From: an uncultured Prevotellaceae bacterium
Lineage (GTDB): Bacteria; Bacteroidota; Bacteroidia; Bacteroidales; Bacteroidaceae
Direction: 5' to 3'
Assembly (NCBI GenBank): GCA_946185285.1
Contig: CAMHIS010000002.1
Location: 1-64,000 of the forward strand
DNA: 64,000 nucleotides
The position numbers and the translations under genes were made by a program. Shown piece by piece: positions 35,054 through 43,622 of this stretch. The notes under the pieces were generated by a model, which saw only the letters and a list, made by a program, of their open reading frames with translations, was not told the origin of the DNA and ran no database searches. The number at the start of each line of letters is the position of its first letter. Within the stretch, counting starts at the first letter, position 1.

Positions 35054-36679
35054 GAGCCGTTCGTTCTTGGGGTACTTCACCTTGTACTGCAACAGCAGTT
35101 CCTGCTTTCCGCCGCTATCCAGGTCCAGCGTCCAAGTGACGATGCCCGTATCCTTGTTGCGCTGTCCGCCACTCAGTTCCTCCACCGTCACGTTGATATC
35201 CGAGTTGCGGGCTATTGGCGTCTGGTCGTAGACGTTCAACTTGACGGCCTCGCGCCGAGTATTTGTCACCTTGATGTTCCAGGTGACGGTCTGTTCCTGA
35301 TTAGAACCCAAGAAGCGGCGTGTCGACTTCTCGTTCACCTTCGTGCGCTCAACGCGGATGCTTGGGTCGCGCCCAAGTGAGAGCAGCAGGGTGTCGGTGG
35401 CCGACGAGGTGTTCAGCCGGCTCTTTCCCACGTAGGAATTCTCATAGAAAACATTGGCGTCGCCCTCCAGGAGGTTCAGCTTCTGCCATTCGGTAACCTC
35501 GGCCACGAGAAACGCCTCCTTGTCCTTCTTAGGATATGCCTTGTAAATATAGGTGGCCGGCAGCTGGTAGCGCGCAATCTCGGTGGCAATGGCTTTCGTC
35601 GACGACGGTAGCGACAGCGGCTGACCGATGGTGAACTCATAGCCGAAGAGCGACTGCTGTTGCCGCACTTCTATCAGCTCGCTCTCGGGCTCCTCGTCTA
35701 AGTCCTCCACTCCTGCCCCCTGCAGGGCCTCTTCAACAGTTCTTTCCAGCGCCATCGGCTCGGCGGCAGCAGCTCTGCCATAGGCTTTCCTATATAGGCG
35801 TTTCACCGCGACGGGTTTCTCGAAGTCGAGCCAGTATGTGCCCAGTGTGGGAGCGGTGTTCGAACGATTGGGATTGGCCGACGAAAGAGTAATGTTGGCC
35901 TGCTGCCAGTCCTCCTTCGTGTTCTGCACGATGTTCACCTTGTACGACATGTCCACCGGCTTGTTGATGCCTGTCGAATAGATGTCGTAGGAAGGATACC
36001 AACTGGCATTGGTCACATAGTAGCTGATGCTGAAGGCAGCCTGTGCAGCCTGCGCGGCACTCACCTTCACGTCGACGTCATACACCTCCTTGGGTTTCAC
36101 GCGTTGTAGCGAGTCGAGGGTCTTCTTGGTGCGGTTTTTCTCCTTTTCCAGGTCTTTCAGCTGGTCGGCCAGCGTCTGACTGCGCTTTTTCAGCGTGAGC
36201 AGTTCCTGAGCATAGTAGTTGTTCAGCTCTTTGATGTTGGCCAATGGTGTGGCTACGGTACGTCCCGCAACCGAGCAGTTGGCCTTCACCATCTCAGCCT
36301 GGGCTTCCACCACCTGCTGCTCGTCTTGCACCTGCTGTATCCTGTGCTCCACGCTGGCAACGGCCTGTTCGGCCAGGGTCAGTTTGCGGGCCTGTGCCAG
36401 ACTGTCGCTGATGGTGCGGCGGTGGCTCACGCCCAGCACGGTAAGCCGTCCGTTGGCCCTCACCTGCAGGCTCTTGGTGTCCATATAGGGCGAGAAGCCC
36501 GTGAAGGTCACCGTCTGCTCGCCAGGTTTCAAGGCCACGGTCTTGGTTCTTTTCACCTGTGCGCCATTGGTAAAGATGGTCACACTTTCCAGCTTGGCAG
36601 TCTGTTTCTCCTGCTCTGCGCGGGCATCTGTCGTCATCATGGCGATACAAGCCAACAAAATAGTGCAAGTCTGTTTCAT
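35042..36679 (-). CDS. DUF4139 (mucoidy inhibitor A-like) secreted protein
   Basis: A 545-aa exported protein with a signal peptide (TCTILLACIAMMTTDARA). The N-terminal part (ESVTIFTNGAQVKRTKTVAL) is the DUF4140 module. A coiled coil of about 90 residues follows (EHRIQQVQDEQQVVEAQ onward), then the DUF4139 beta-rich domain from VYDVDVKVSAAQAAQAAFSI to the C-terminus (TWTLDLDSGGKQELLLQYKV). The family is widespread and poorly characterised. It lies 4 nt after the lipoprotein gene in the rfbC-ugd run. Confidence 0.87.
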   Translation of the reverse strand: MKQTCTILLACIAMMTTDARAEQEKQTAKLESVTIFTNGAQVKRTKTVALKPGEQTVTFTGFSPYMDTKSLQVRANGRLTVLGVSHRRTISDSLAQARKLTLAEQAVASVEHRIQQVQDEQQVVEAQAEMVKANCSVAGRTVATPLANIKELNNYYAQELLTLKKRSQTLADQLKDLEKEKNRTKKTLDSLQRVKPKEVYDVDVKVSAAQAAQAAFSISYYVTNASWYPSYDIYSTGINKPVDMSYKVNIVQNTKEDWQQANITLSSANPNRSNTAPTLGTYWLDFEKPVAVKRLYRKAYGRAAAAEPMALERTVEEALQGAGVEDLDEEPESELIEVRQQQSLFGYEFTIGQPLSLPSSTKAIATEIARYQLPATYIYKAYPKKDKEAFLVAEVTEWQKLNLLEGDANVFYENSYVGKSRLNTSSATDTLLLSLGRDPSIRVERTKVNEKSTRRFLGSNQEQTVTWNIKVTNTRREAVKLNVYDQTPIARNSDINVTVEELSGGQRNKDTGIVTWTLDLDSGGKQELLLQYKVKYPKNERLLVE

Positions 36680-36683
36680 CCGA

Positions 36684-37499
36684 TTAGTATTCTATAAGCG
36701 TTGTTGTCAACTTTCCGTCAAACGAAATCGTGTTCTCAGCCTTGTAGCAGGCGGCCCCGTCGGGTATGCAAATGGTTGCCACGAAATGGAAGCCCTGCGT
36801 GTCGACCTTTGTAAACTCCATGTTGCTGAGCACGGACTGGTCGAGGAACTCCTGTGGAATCTTCGAGGCGAAGAGCTGCTTCTTGAAGTCGGTTGAGAAC
36901 ATTTTCTGTGCTCCCTGGAACACGCTGACGTGCATGATGTTGTCGTAGTAGACGTTGTCAACCTCTACGCCGTCTTCGTTGTATGACGTGGTGTGAACCT
37001 TGTACTTCGTAGGATTGATGACCAGATACCAATGGTAGCGTGCTCCGTTGTAGTGGACCACCGAGTCGGTCTTCACCACCTCGGTATATGTTTGCACACG
37101 GGGCTGGTCACGAACGAAGGCAAAAGCGTGAATGGGGTCGTTGCTCTTCTGAAGTCTGACCTCGTCGCCGTTCTGATTCTTGATGCAGAACCAGTTTGCC
37201 GACTGCTTGACGATGGGGTATTTGGCCCCGACGTCCACCAACACCAGCGAATCCTTCACGATGCGGAACAGCGTAGGCTGGCTGATGGTGTCGGGATAGA
37301 AAATGGTGTCGCCGGCTGCACGGAAGGACACTTCGCCCGTCTCGTCGTCGACCCAGATGCCCTGAAGCAGCTTCTTGGCCTCCAGGCTCTCCTTCTCCTC
37401 CTCGGCCTCGCGCTGTTTCGGGGAATCGGACTTCGACGAGCACGCGACGAACAGTACCAGCGTCGTCAGCGTACAGAACGTGATGAGCAGTTTTCTCAT
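36684..37499 (-). CDS. Uncharacterised lipoprotein, DUF4738-like
   Basis: A 271-aa exported lipoprotein with lipobox TLVLFVACSS, followed by a charged Glu/Lys linker (QREAEEEKESLEAKKLL) and a beta-rich domain beginning LQGIWVDDETGEVSFRAAGD. The overall layout recalls Bacteroidetes DUF4738 proteins, but that name is given from memory and is uncertain. Its start overlaps the ugd stop by 4 nt (ATGA). Confidence 0.7.
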   Translation of the reverse strand: MRKLLITFCTLTTLVLFVACSSKSDSPKQREAEEEKESLEAKKLLQGIWVDDETGEVSFRAAGDTIFYPDTISQPTLFRIVKDSLVLVDVGAKYPIVKQSANWFCIKNQNGDEVRLQKSNDPIHAFAFVRDQPRVQTYTEVVKTDSVVHYNGARYHWYLVINPTKYKVHTTSYNEDGVEVDNVYYDNIMHVSVFQGAQKMFSTDFKKQLFASKIPQEFLDQSVLSNMEFTKVDTQGFHFVATICIPDGAACYKAENTISFDGKLTTTLIEY

Positions 37500-38818
37500 G
37501 AGCGGCCTATACAGTAATATTCGAAATTATTCTCCTGTAGTTCCTCTGCATCGAAGATGTTACGGCCGTCGATAACCAGCGGACGCTTCATCGCCTTGTG
37601 GATGACGCCCCAGGTGGGCAGGCGGAACTCCTTCCACTCCGTCAGCAGCAGCAGGGCGTCGGCATCGAGCACGGCATCGTACTTGTCGCGGCAATAGACG
37701 ACGCGGTCGCCGACACGACGGCGGCACTCGTCCATGGCCACAGGGTCGTAGACGCGTACGTTACAGCCAGCCTGCAACAGCTTGTCAATCATGACAAGGG
37801 CCGTCGACTCGCGCATGTCGTCGGTCTCGGGCTTGAACGACAGACCCCAGAGGGCAATGGTGAGTCCGCTGAGCGACTGTCCCCCGAAGGCCTTCTCCAG
37901 CTTCCTGTAGAGAACGCCTTTCTGATGCTCGTTCACGCGCTCCACAGCTTTCAGCACCTCCATCGAATAGCCGTTCTGGTCGGCAGTCTTGATGAGGGCC
38001 TTCACGTCCTTGGGGAAGCACGAACCGCCGTAGCCGCAACCGGCATAGAGGAACTTTCGGCCGATACGGGTGTCGGAGCCAATTCCCGCGCGAACCATAT
38101 TTATATCAGCCCCCACCAGCTCGCAGAGATTTGCCATGTCGTTCATGAATGAGATGCGGGTGGCCAGCATGGAGTTGGCCGCATATTTGGTCATCTCAGC
38201 CGACGGAATGTCCATGAAGATGACGCGGAAGTTATTGATGAGGAAGGGCTTGTACAGACGTGTCAGTACCTTTTTGGCACGCTCGCTCTCTGTACCTACG
38301 ACCACACGGTCGGGCGACATGAAATCCTTGATAGCATTACCCTCCTTGAGGAATTCCGGGTTCGAGGCCACGTCGAAGGTCACGTCCTCGCAGCCACGCT
38401 TCTGCAGTTCCTCCTCGATGGCCTTTCGGACTTTGGCGGCAGTACCTACGGGAACAGTCGACTTGGTGACTACCACGACGTAGTGGTTCAGGTGCTGGCC
38501 AATGGTTCGCGCAACCTGCAGCACATATTTCAGATCGGCCGACCCGTCTTCGTCGGGAGGCGTACCGACAGCCGAGAACACAATCTCAACATCGTCGAGC
38601 ACCGAAGCCAGGTCAGTGGCAAACTTCAAGCGGCCGGCAGCCACGTTCTTCTTCACCAGTTCGTCGAGTCCTGGCTCATAGATGGGAATCTCGCCGTGCT
38701 GCAAACGGTCTATCTTGACGGCATCTACATCGACGCAGGTAACCGTTGCGCCTGTGTCGGCAAAACACGTGCCCGACACCAGACCGACATATCCCGTTCC
38801 TACGATTGCAATATTCAT
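37496..38818 (-). CDS. ugd: UDP-glucose 6-dehydrogenase
   Basis: Ugd oxidises UDP-glucose to UDP-glucuronate in two NAD-dependent steps, supplying acidic sugars for surface polysaccharide. The 440-aa protein starts MNIAIVGTGYVGLVSGTCFAD (Rossmann NAD site). It has VVVTKSTVPVGTAAKV, ASNPEFLKEGNAIKDF and YAGCGYGGSCFPKDVKAL with the catalytic Cys. It starts 29 nt after rfbC, suggesting an operon for nucleotide-sugar supply. Confidence 0.96.
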   Translation of the reverse strand: MNIAIVGTGYVGLVSGTCFADTGATVTCVDVDAVKIDRLQHGEIPIYEPGLDELVKKNVAAGRLKFATDLASVLDDVEIVFSAVGTPPDEDGSADLKYVLQVARTIGQHLNHYVVVVTKSTVPVGTAAKVRKAIEEELQKRGCEDVTFDVASNPEFLKEGNAIKDFMSPDRVVVGTESERAKKVLTRLYKPFLINNFRVIFMDIPSAEMTKYAANSMLATRISFMNDMANLCELVGADINMVRAGIGSDTRIGRKFLYAGCGYGGSCFPKDVKALIKTADQNGYSMEVLKAVERVNEHQKGVLYRKLEKAFGGQSLSGLTIALWGLSFKPETDDMRESTALVMIDKLLQAGCNVRVYDPVAMDECRRRVGDRVVYCRDKYDAVLDADALLLLTEWKEFRLPTWGVIHKAMKRPLVIDGRNIFDAEELQENNFEYYCIGRS

Positions 38819-38847
38819 CTCTATATCAAATATTTAATGGCTATGAC

Positions 38848-39396
38848 TTAATCAAACAGTTCAGCATCCTTCAGCAGTGGCTGCTTCAGGTCCTTCTCGC
38901 TGGTGAGCACGTCCTTAGGGTCGATGGGCCACTCAATACCTAATTGCGGGTCGTTCCATCGGATACCGGCATCCTGCTGAGGGGCATAGGCATTGTCAAC
39001 CTTATACATGAAGATGGCTTCGTCGCTGAGCACCAGGAATCCGTGGGCGAAACCGCGGGGAATGAAGAACTGACGCTTGTTGTCCTCGCTCAGTTCAACC
39101 ATGACGTGCTGGCCAAAGGTCGGCGAACTCTTGCGTATGTCAACAGCCACGTCAACAACCCTGCCCTTGATGACCCGCACCAGCTTGGCCTGCGAACAGT
39201 CGCCCTTCTGGTAGTGCAGGCCGCGCAGCACACCGTAGCTGGACTTCGACTCGTTGTCCTGGATAAAGTGTACCGGCCCGACGTGCTCTTCAAACTCTGC
39301 CTGCTTCCAGGCCTCCATAAAATAACCACGGGCATCGTTGAACACACGCGGCTCAATGATGTAGACGCCTTCGATTTCTGTTTCTATATACTCCAT
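38848..39396 (-). CDS. rfbC: dTDP-4-dehydrorhamnose 3,5-epimerase
   Basis: RfbC (RmlC) epimerises dTDP-4-keto-6-deoxyglucose, the third step of dTDP-rhamnose synthesis. The 182-aa cupin protein shows NESKSSYGVLRGLHYQKG with the catalytic His, VVDVAVDIRKSSPTFG and FFIPRGFAHGFLVLSD. No rfbA, rfbB or rfbD lies in the window. A TATCTTTG box is at 39414-39421 on the minus strand. It is the first gene of the rfbC-ugd-lipoprotein-DUF4139 run. Confidence 0.96.
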   Translation of the reverse strand: MEYIETEIEGVYIIEPRVFNDARGYFMEAWKQAEFEEHVGPVHFIQDNESKSSYGVLRGLHYQKGDCSQAKLVRVIKGRVVDVAVDIRKSSPTFGQHVMVELSEDNKRQFFIPRGFAHGFLVLSDEAIFMYKVDNAYAPQQDAGIRWNDPQLGIEWPIDPKDVLTSEKDLKQPLLKDAELFD

Positions 39397-39462
39397 TTAT
39401 GTCGATTTTTGTGCAAAGATACAGCTTTTTTTTTATTCTGCGCTCATTTTAAGTTTCTTTTA

Positions 39463-39494
39463 TTTGGAAATATCATAAAAAAGCCGTACTTTTG
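39463..39494 (+). promoter_or_regulatory. Promoter of the HU/SPOR gene (apparent leaderless start)
   Basis: TTTG (39463-39466), 20 nt, TACTTTTG (39487-39494). The GTG start codon is at 39500, about where transcription should begin. Confidence 0.78.
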
Positions 39495-39499
39495 CAGTC

Positions 39500-40507
39500 G
39501 TGATAGAACTTGAAAGGCATATTGAGATTCTTTTGCTGAGCAATGACTGCGTCATCGTTCCCGATTTAGGCGGGTTTATGGCGCATCACATTGAGGCACG
39601 CTACGACGAGGAGGACAAGATGTTTCTGCCGCCGCAGCGCACTTTGGGCTTTAATCCGCAGCTCAAGCTTAACGACTCGTTGCTGGCGCAGTCCTATGTC
39701 GAGGCCTACGACATCAGCTACCCCGAGGCCATCCGCCGGATTGAGGCTGAGGTCGTCGAGCTGAGGCAGCATCTTGAAAACGAAGGTTGCTATGAACTGA
39801 ACGACATCGGGCTGTTGAAGGTCAACGACGAGGGGAAGCTGGAGTTCACCCCCTGCGAGGCAGGCATACTGACCCCAGAACTCTATGGACTGAGTTCGTT
39901 CGAGATGAAGCCCATCAAGGAAACTGCCAAGCCCGCCGTTATGGTTCGCATCAAAGAGGATGAGCCGTCCGAGGAGCGTGCCATCACCGTCAAGATGTCG
40001 TGGATTCGCAACACCGTGGCAGTCGCCGCAGCGCTTCTCGCCTTCTTCCTGATGACCAAGCCAGTCAGCAACAGCGAGCAGCAGGGCGTGATGATGAGCC
40101 AGATAAACCTGCCCATCATGCCGAAGGAGCAAACCAAGGTTACCGTCAAACTGGAGCGGAATACCCCAGCGCAAAACTTGCATAAGAATGATGTCGCCCC
40201 AGAAGCGCCGGCAGTTAAAGAAGCACTGGCAGAGCCCGAGCCTCAAGCCGTCGCTCCTGTTGAGCCTGTCGTAAAGGCCAACTACTGCATCGTCGTGGCC
40301 AGCCAGGTATCACAGAAGGGTGCCGACGCGTTTGTCAACCAGCTCAGGAAGAAAGGCTTCGACGACGCGCGCGTGTACATTTATAATAATATACGCCGGG
40401 TTGTCTGCGGTTCATTCCAGACCGAGGGCGAGGCTTACCGCAGACTCCAGTCAGTCCATCAGGACGCAGAATTGGCTGAGGCATGGGTTTTCAAGATTAA
40501 GCATTGA
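39500..40507 (+). CDS. HU-CCDC81 / SPOR domain membrane protein
   Basis: A 335-aa single-pass protein. The N-terminal two HU-like CCDC81 modules (MIELERHIEILLLSND… and …YELNDIGLLKVNDEG) are followed by a membrane segment (TVAVAAALLAFFLM, near 173-190). A Pro/Glu-rich linker leads to a C-terminal SPOR domain (NYCIVVASQVSQKGADAFVN…) that binds denuded septal peptidoglycan. It may link an interior nucleoid-like module to the division-site cell wall. The start is a GTG 6 nt after the -7 box, implying a leaderless mRNA. The FHA gene follows 4 nt later. Confidence 0.85.
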   Translation: MIELERHIEILLLSNDCVIVPDLGGFMAHHIEARYDEEDKMFLPPQRTLGFNPQLKLNDSLLAQSYVEAYDISYPEAIRRIEAEVVELRQHLENEGCYELNDIGLLKVNDEGKLEFTPCEAGILTPELYGLSSFEMKPIKETAKPAVMVRIKEDEPSEERAITVKMSWIRNTVAVAAALLAFFLMTKPVSNSEQQGVMMSQINLPIMPKEQTKVTVKLERNTPAQNLHKNDVAPEAPAVKEALAEPEPQAVAPVEPVVKANYCIVVASQVSQKGADAFVNQLRKKGFDDARVYIYNNIRRVVCGSFQTEGEAYRRLQSVHQDAELAEAWVFKIKH

Positions 40508-40511
40508 CCTG

Positions 40512-41015
40512 ATGAAGCGAGTACGGTGTCCGAAGTGCGACCATTACATCATTTTCGATGAGACCAAATACAGCGAAGGCCAGTCGCTTGTCTTCCAATG
40601 TGATGAGTGCGGTAAGCAGTTCGGCATTCGCATCACTTCAAAAACGCCCCCTAAGCAGGGGGAGAATGAGGAAGACTTCGGCTCCATCGTCGTCATCGAG
40701 AACGTGTTCCATTACAAGCAGGTCATTCCCCTCCAGATGGGCGACAACGTCATCGGTCGCTACCAGAAAGGCAACCCCATCAACACCCCCTTCGAGACCG
40801 TGGACCCCAGCGTCGACCTCAACCATTGTACCATCAACGTCAGCCGTGACAAGCACGGCCAACTGCGCTACACCTTGGCCGACAACAACAGTAACACCGG
40901 TACCTTCGTCGACAACGTAGAAGTCAAGCAGCGTGAGCGTCGCATCATCGAAGACGGCACACTCTTCACCATCGGTGCCACCAGTATCATCCTGCGCGCG
41001 GCTGACAGTCAATAA
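40512..41015 (+). CDS. Zinc-ribbon / FHA domain protein
   Basis: A 167-aa cytoplasmic protein. The first 45 residues form a zinc ribbon (VRCPKCDHYIIFD … FQCDECGKQFG). The rest is a forkhead-associated domain: DNVIGRYQKGN (Gly-Arg), VDLNHCTINVSRD and LADNNSNTGTFVDNVEV (Asn-Gly), which bind phosphothreonine peptides. It is co-transcribed with the HU/SPOR gene, suggesting a partner regulated by Ser/Thr phosphorylation; no kinase gene is in the window. The ATG at 40512 fits the CPKC start. Confidence 0.87.
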   Translation: MKRVRCPKCDHYIIFDETKYSEGQSLVFQCDECGKQFGIRITSKTPPKQGENEEDFGSIVVIENVFHYKQVIPLQMGDNVIGRYQKGNPINTPFETVDPSVDLNHCTINVSRDKHGQLRYTLADNNSNTGTFVDNVEVKQRERRIIEDGTLFTIGATSIILRAADSQ

Positions 41016-41019
41016 TCCC

Positions 41020-41377
41020 AAATCGGTCATTAGAAGTCTTTGGCACGGAAAAACACTGTTCAACACGGTTTTTATCCGTCAATCCGTCATCTTAGCCCTA
41101 TCTACCACATACTGAGCATGTTACGTGGTGACGGATGATGGTGACGGGTGACGGATGGCTATATGCTCCGACGGCTGTAATGATTCACGGGCGGTGAACG
41201 ATGATTCACCGCACGTGAACATTTGGCACTTTGGCTTGGCGCACGGGAATGCGCCGTGCATCCGTCATCCGCCACCATCATCCGTCATCACGTATCCGCT
41301 TGATTGTCTGTTGTTTGCGTGGATGTGACGGATGTGACGGATTTAGAATTCTCTTATTTGTGAAATTGACGGCAGAT
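41020..41377. repeat. Dispersed palindromic intergenic element, copy 2
   Basis: A 358-bp element between convergent genes. It starts AATCGGTCATTAGA and ends ATTGACGGCAGAT, the same ends as copy 3. It has nested inverted repeats: outer arms rich in ATCCGTC/GACGGAT, inner arms (TTACGTGGTGACGGATGATG and its complement) and a 15-bp hairpin core at 41184-41219. The six-base loop of the core reads CGATGA, the complement of TCATCG in copy 3, so the core looks inverted. No conserved ORF. Confidence 0.88.
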
Positions 41378-41403
41378 CCGAGCGCATTGGACTTATATTC
41401 ACC

Positions 41404-41871
41404 TCACACAATCTTAAAACGCACGCGAAAGGAATGCTCATGCTCGTCCCAGTTGGTGCCTAGCATCTCGAACCGGCCAATCTGGCTTGTCGACCTGACA
41501 TGCTTGCCGTTGCAGGCGCAGACATCGTAGTCGCCGATACGGACGAGCCTGATGGTGTCAGGGGCATCCTCCGGCAACCGTTCCGTCGACACCTCCTCAG
41601 GGAGTTCGTCACGACTCACCAGCTCAAACGTGACGGGCAGGTCTTCATCTATCAGGGCGTTCATTCGACGCTCTATCTCCTTCTCCTCCTGCCTGGTTGG
41701 CTTATGGTCGAGGTGGAAGCTCATCTTGCTTTTCTTCCGTTCCACATGTGCATTGAACGAACGCCCACAGCCGAACAGCCTGATCATTGTCTGATTCAGC
41801 AGGTGCTCAGCCGTATGTGCCGGCGGGAACGACACGTCCCTTTCTTCGTAATTCAGTAAATCATTATCCAT
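41404..41871 (-). CDS. AlaX-like trans-editing domain protein (tRNA misacylation)
   Basis: A 155-aa protein resembling the second additional domain of alanyl- and threonyl-tRNA synthetases. FPPAHTAEHLLNQTM supplies the HxxxH zinc pair and VCACNGKHVRSTSQIG the Cys-x3-His pair. Stand-alone proteins of this type deacylate mischarged tRNA-Ala (Ser or Gly). It is short for AlaX and close to the AlaXs form; specificity is not proven. It lies between the palindromic element and the GH13 gene. Confidence 0.82.
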   Translation of the reverse strand: MDNDLLNYEERDVSFPPAHTAEHLLNQTMIRLFGCGRSFNAHVERKKSKMSFHLDHKPTRQEEKEIERRMNALIDEDLPVTFELVSRDELPEEVSTERLPEDAPDTIRLVRIGDYDVCACNGKHVRSTSQIGRFEMLGTNWDEHEHSFRVRFKIV

Positions 41872-41892
41872 AATCGTATTCTGTGATAGACG

Positions 41893-43539
41893 TCATTTCA
41901 GTTTGTAGACAACGGCTGAACGAGATGGAACCTCGACAGTGACGGGACGGTCGGAACAGAGGTTGAGGGTAGTCTCGCTGCCACTGAGGAGGTCGGTGGC
42001 ACGGTATGCCTTCTCACGCATGGAAAGGTACTCGAAAGCATGGGAAGGAACACAAACGCCAACGCTAACGTCAACATCATCGAAGTTAGCTACAACGAGC
42101 AGGCGGGCGGTCTTTGTAGCCCTAAGGAAGATGTACTGACGGTGACAATGCCGGTTGACGTACATAAGGTCGAAGCTGAGTCCCTCAGCCACGGCCTTCT
42201 CTTTGCGGGCGATGTTCAGCACCTTGTTATAGATGCACGCCAACTGCTGCTCGTCGGGGGTGAGCTTCTTCTTGGCAGCCCTGCACAACGTGTCAATGCT
42301 CCAGTAATCGAAGATGGTAGTTCGGCCATCGTGTCCGCTGAAGCCCTCGCAGTCCATGCCTCGCTCGCCATACTCCTGCCCTGCATAGAGCATGAAAGGG
42401 TTCTGCTGCATCAGGGCATTGACCACCAAGGCAGGAACAGCCTTGCGGCCATTGGCAGCAAAGAAGTCGCTGGCAATGCGCAGCTCGTCGTGGTTCTCAA
42501 GGAAATAGAGCATGTGCTGGCGTATGTCGTCCGTCTGCTGCCACACGCCTGTGATGGTCTGTGTAGACTGATGACCGCGGATAATCTGGAACATCGCATC
42601 GTACATGCCCACCTTGTCGTAGAGATAGTCGAAACCGCTGGCAATATAGCGGCGATACTCCTGGGGATTGTAGACCTCACCGATGAACACCAGTCCAGGA
42701 TAGCTCTCCTTGACCTGTTTCGTGGCAAAGCCCCAGAACTCGGCAGGCACCATCTCAGCCATATCGCAACGGAAGCCATCGATACCCTTTGCCGCCCAGA
42801 ACAACAGGATGTCGGTCATCTTTCTCCACGTATCGGGAATGGGGTCGAAGTGGCCTGTGCGGCCAGCGTAGTAGTCAACGCCGTAGTTCAGCTTCACAGT
42901 CTCATACCAGTCGTTTTGGCCTGGCGCGTTGTGGAAGCAGTCGTTTCCGGTAGCCTTGGCCGGTTCTTCAATATATGGCTCTGTTTCACCATGATAGAGG
43001 TCAAAGTATGGAGTAAACCTTTGGCCTGGACAATAGTAGAAATTGTTCTGAGGGTCGAAGCCCGACTCTGGGTTGTCATCCCCGCCCAGGTCTTTCACGC
43101 CACGGGGTTTGCAGATACTCTTGTACTGACGGGCCACATGGTTGGGCACAAAGTCGATGACGACCTTCATGCCGGCTTTATGGGTGCGCTCCACCAACTG
43201 CTCAAACTCCGCCATGCGCTGGTTTACGTCAACGGCCAGGTCAGGGTCGACATCGTAGTAGTCAGTGATGGCATAAGGTGACCCTGCCCTGCCCTTCACC
43301 ACTGCGGGATGCTGGCGCGGTATGCCGTAGTGGTTGTAATCAGTCATCGTGGCATGGCGTATGATGCCTGTGTACCACACGTGGCTCACGCCCATTCCCT
43401 TGATTTGTTTCAGCACTGCCGGTGTGAAGTCGTTAAACTTACCACAGCCGTTCTCTTCGATGGAACCGCCGGGCTTCCGAGTCTCATTTCTGTTGCCGTA
43501 AAGGCGGGTAAAGATTTGATATATGATAGTCTTTTCCAT
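41893..43539 (-). CDS. GH13 alpha-amylase family glycoside hydrolase
   Basis: A 548-aa protein with the alpha-amylase barrel. VVIDFVPNHVARQ is conserved region I, GIDGFRCDMAEMVP region II with the nucleophile Asp, LVFIGEVYNP region III with the acid/base Glu, and FLENHDELR region IV. No signal peptide is seen from the chosen ATG (MEKTIIYQIFTRLYGNR), so it probably acts on cytoplasmic alpha-glucans. The track start (43578) lies upstream of the promoter box and is rejected. Confidence 0.92.
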   Translation of the reverse strand: MEKTIIYQIFTRLYGNRNETRKPGGSIEENGCGKFNDFTPAVLKQIKGMGVSHVWYTGIIRHATMTDYNHYGIPRQHPAVVKGRAGSPYAITDYYDVDPDLAVDVNQRMAEFEQLVERTHKAGMKVVIDFVPNHVARQYKSICKPRGVKDLGGDDNPESGFDPQNNFYYCPGQRFTPYFDLYHGETEPYIEEPAKATGNDCFHNAPGQNDWYETVKLNYGVDYYAGRTGHFDPIPDTWRKMTDILLFWAAKGIDGFRCDMAEMVPAEFWGFATKQVKESYPGLVFIGEVYNPQEYRRYIASGFDYLYDKVGMYDAMFQIIRGHQSTQTITGVWQQTDDIRQHMLYFLENHDELRIASDFFAANGRKAVPALVVNALMQQNPFMLYAGQEYGERGMDCEGFSGHDGRTTIFDYWSIDTLCRAAKKKLTPDEQQLACIYNKVLNIARKEKAVAEGLSFDLMYVNRHCHRQYIFLRATKTARLLVVANFDDVDVSVGVCVPSHAFEYLSMREKAYRATDLLSGSETTLNLCSDRPVTVEVPSRSAVVYKLK

Positions 43540-43548
43540 AAGCAGCCG

Positions 43549-43579
43549 CAAAGATACAGAGAAAAACTGAAACGGCAAA
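43549..43579 (-). promoter_or_regulatory. Promoter of the GH13 gene
   Basis: On the minus strand TTTG (43576-43579), 19 nt, TATCTTTG (43549-43556), about 10 nt before the ATG at 43539. It shows that the amylase gene is transcribed separately from the ccsBA run. Confidence 0.78.
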
Positions 43580-43622
43580 ACGAATTTGGAAGTTTCTTCT
43601 GTTTACTCTGCTATGAAGACTG

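Noticed and set aside
42040-43281. 413-aa plus-strand ORF
   Set aside because: Antisense shadow of the GH13 gene, whose catalytic motifs are intact on the other strand.
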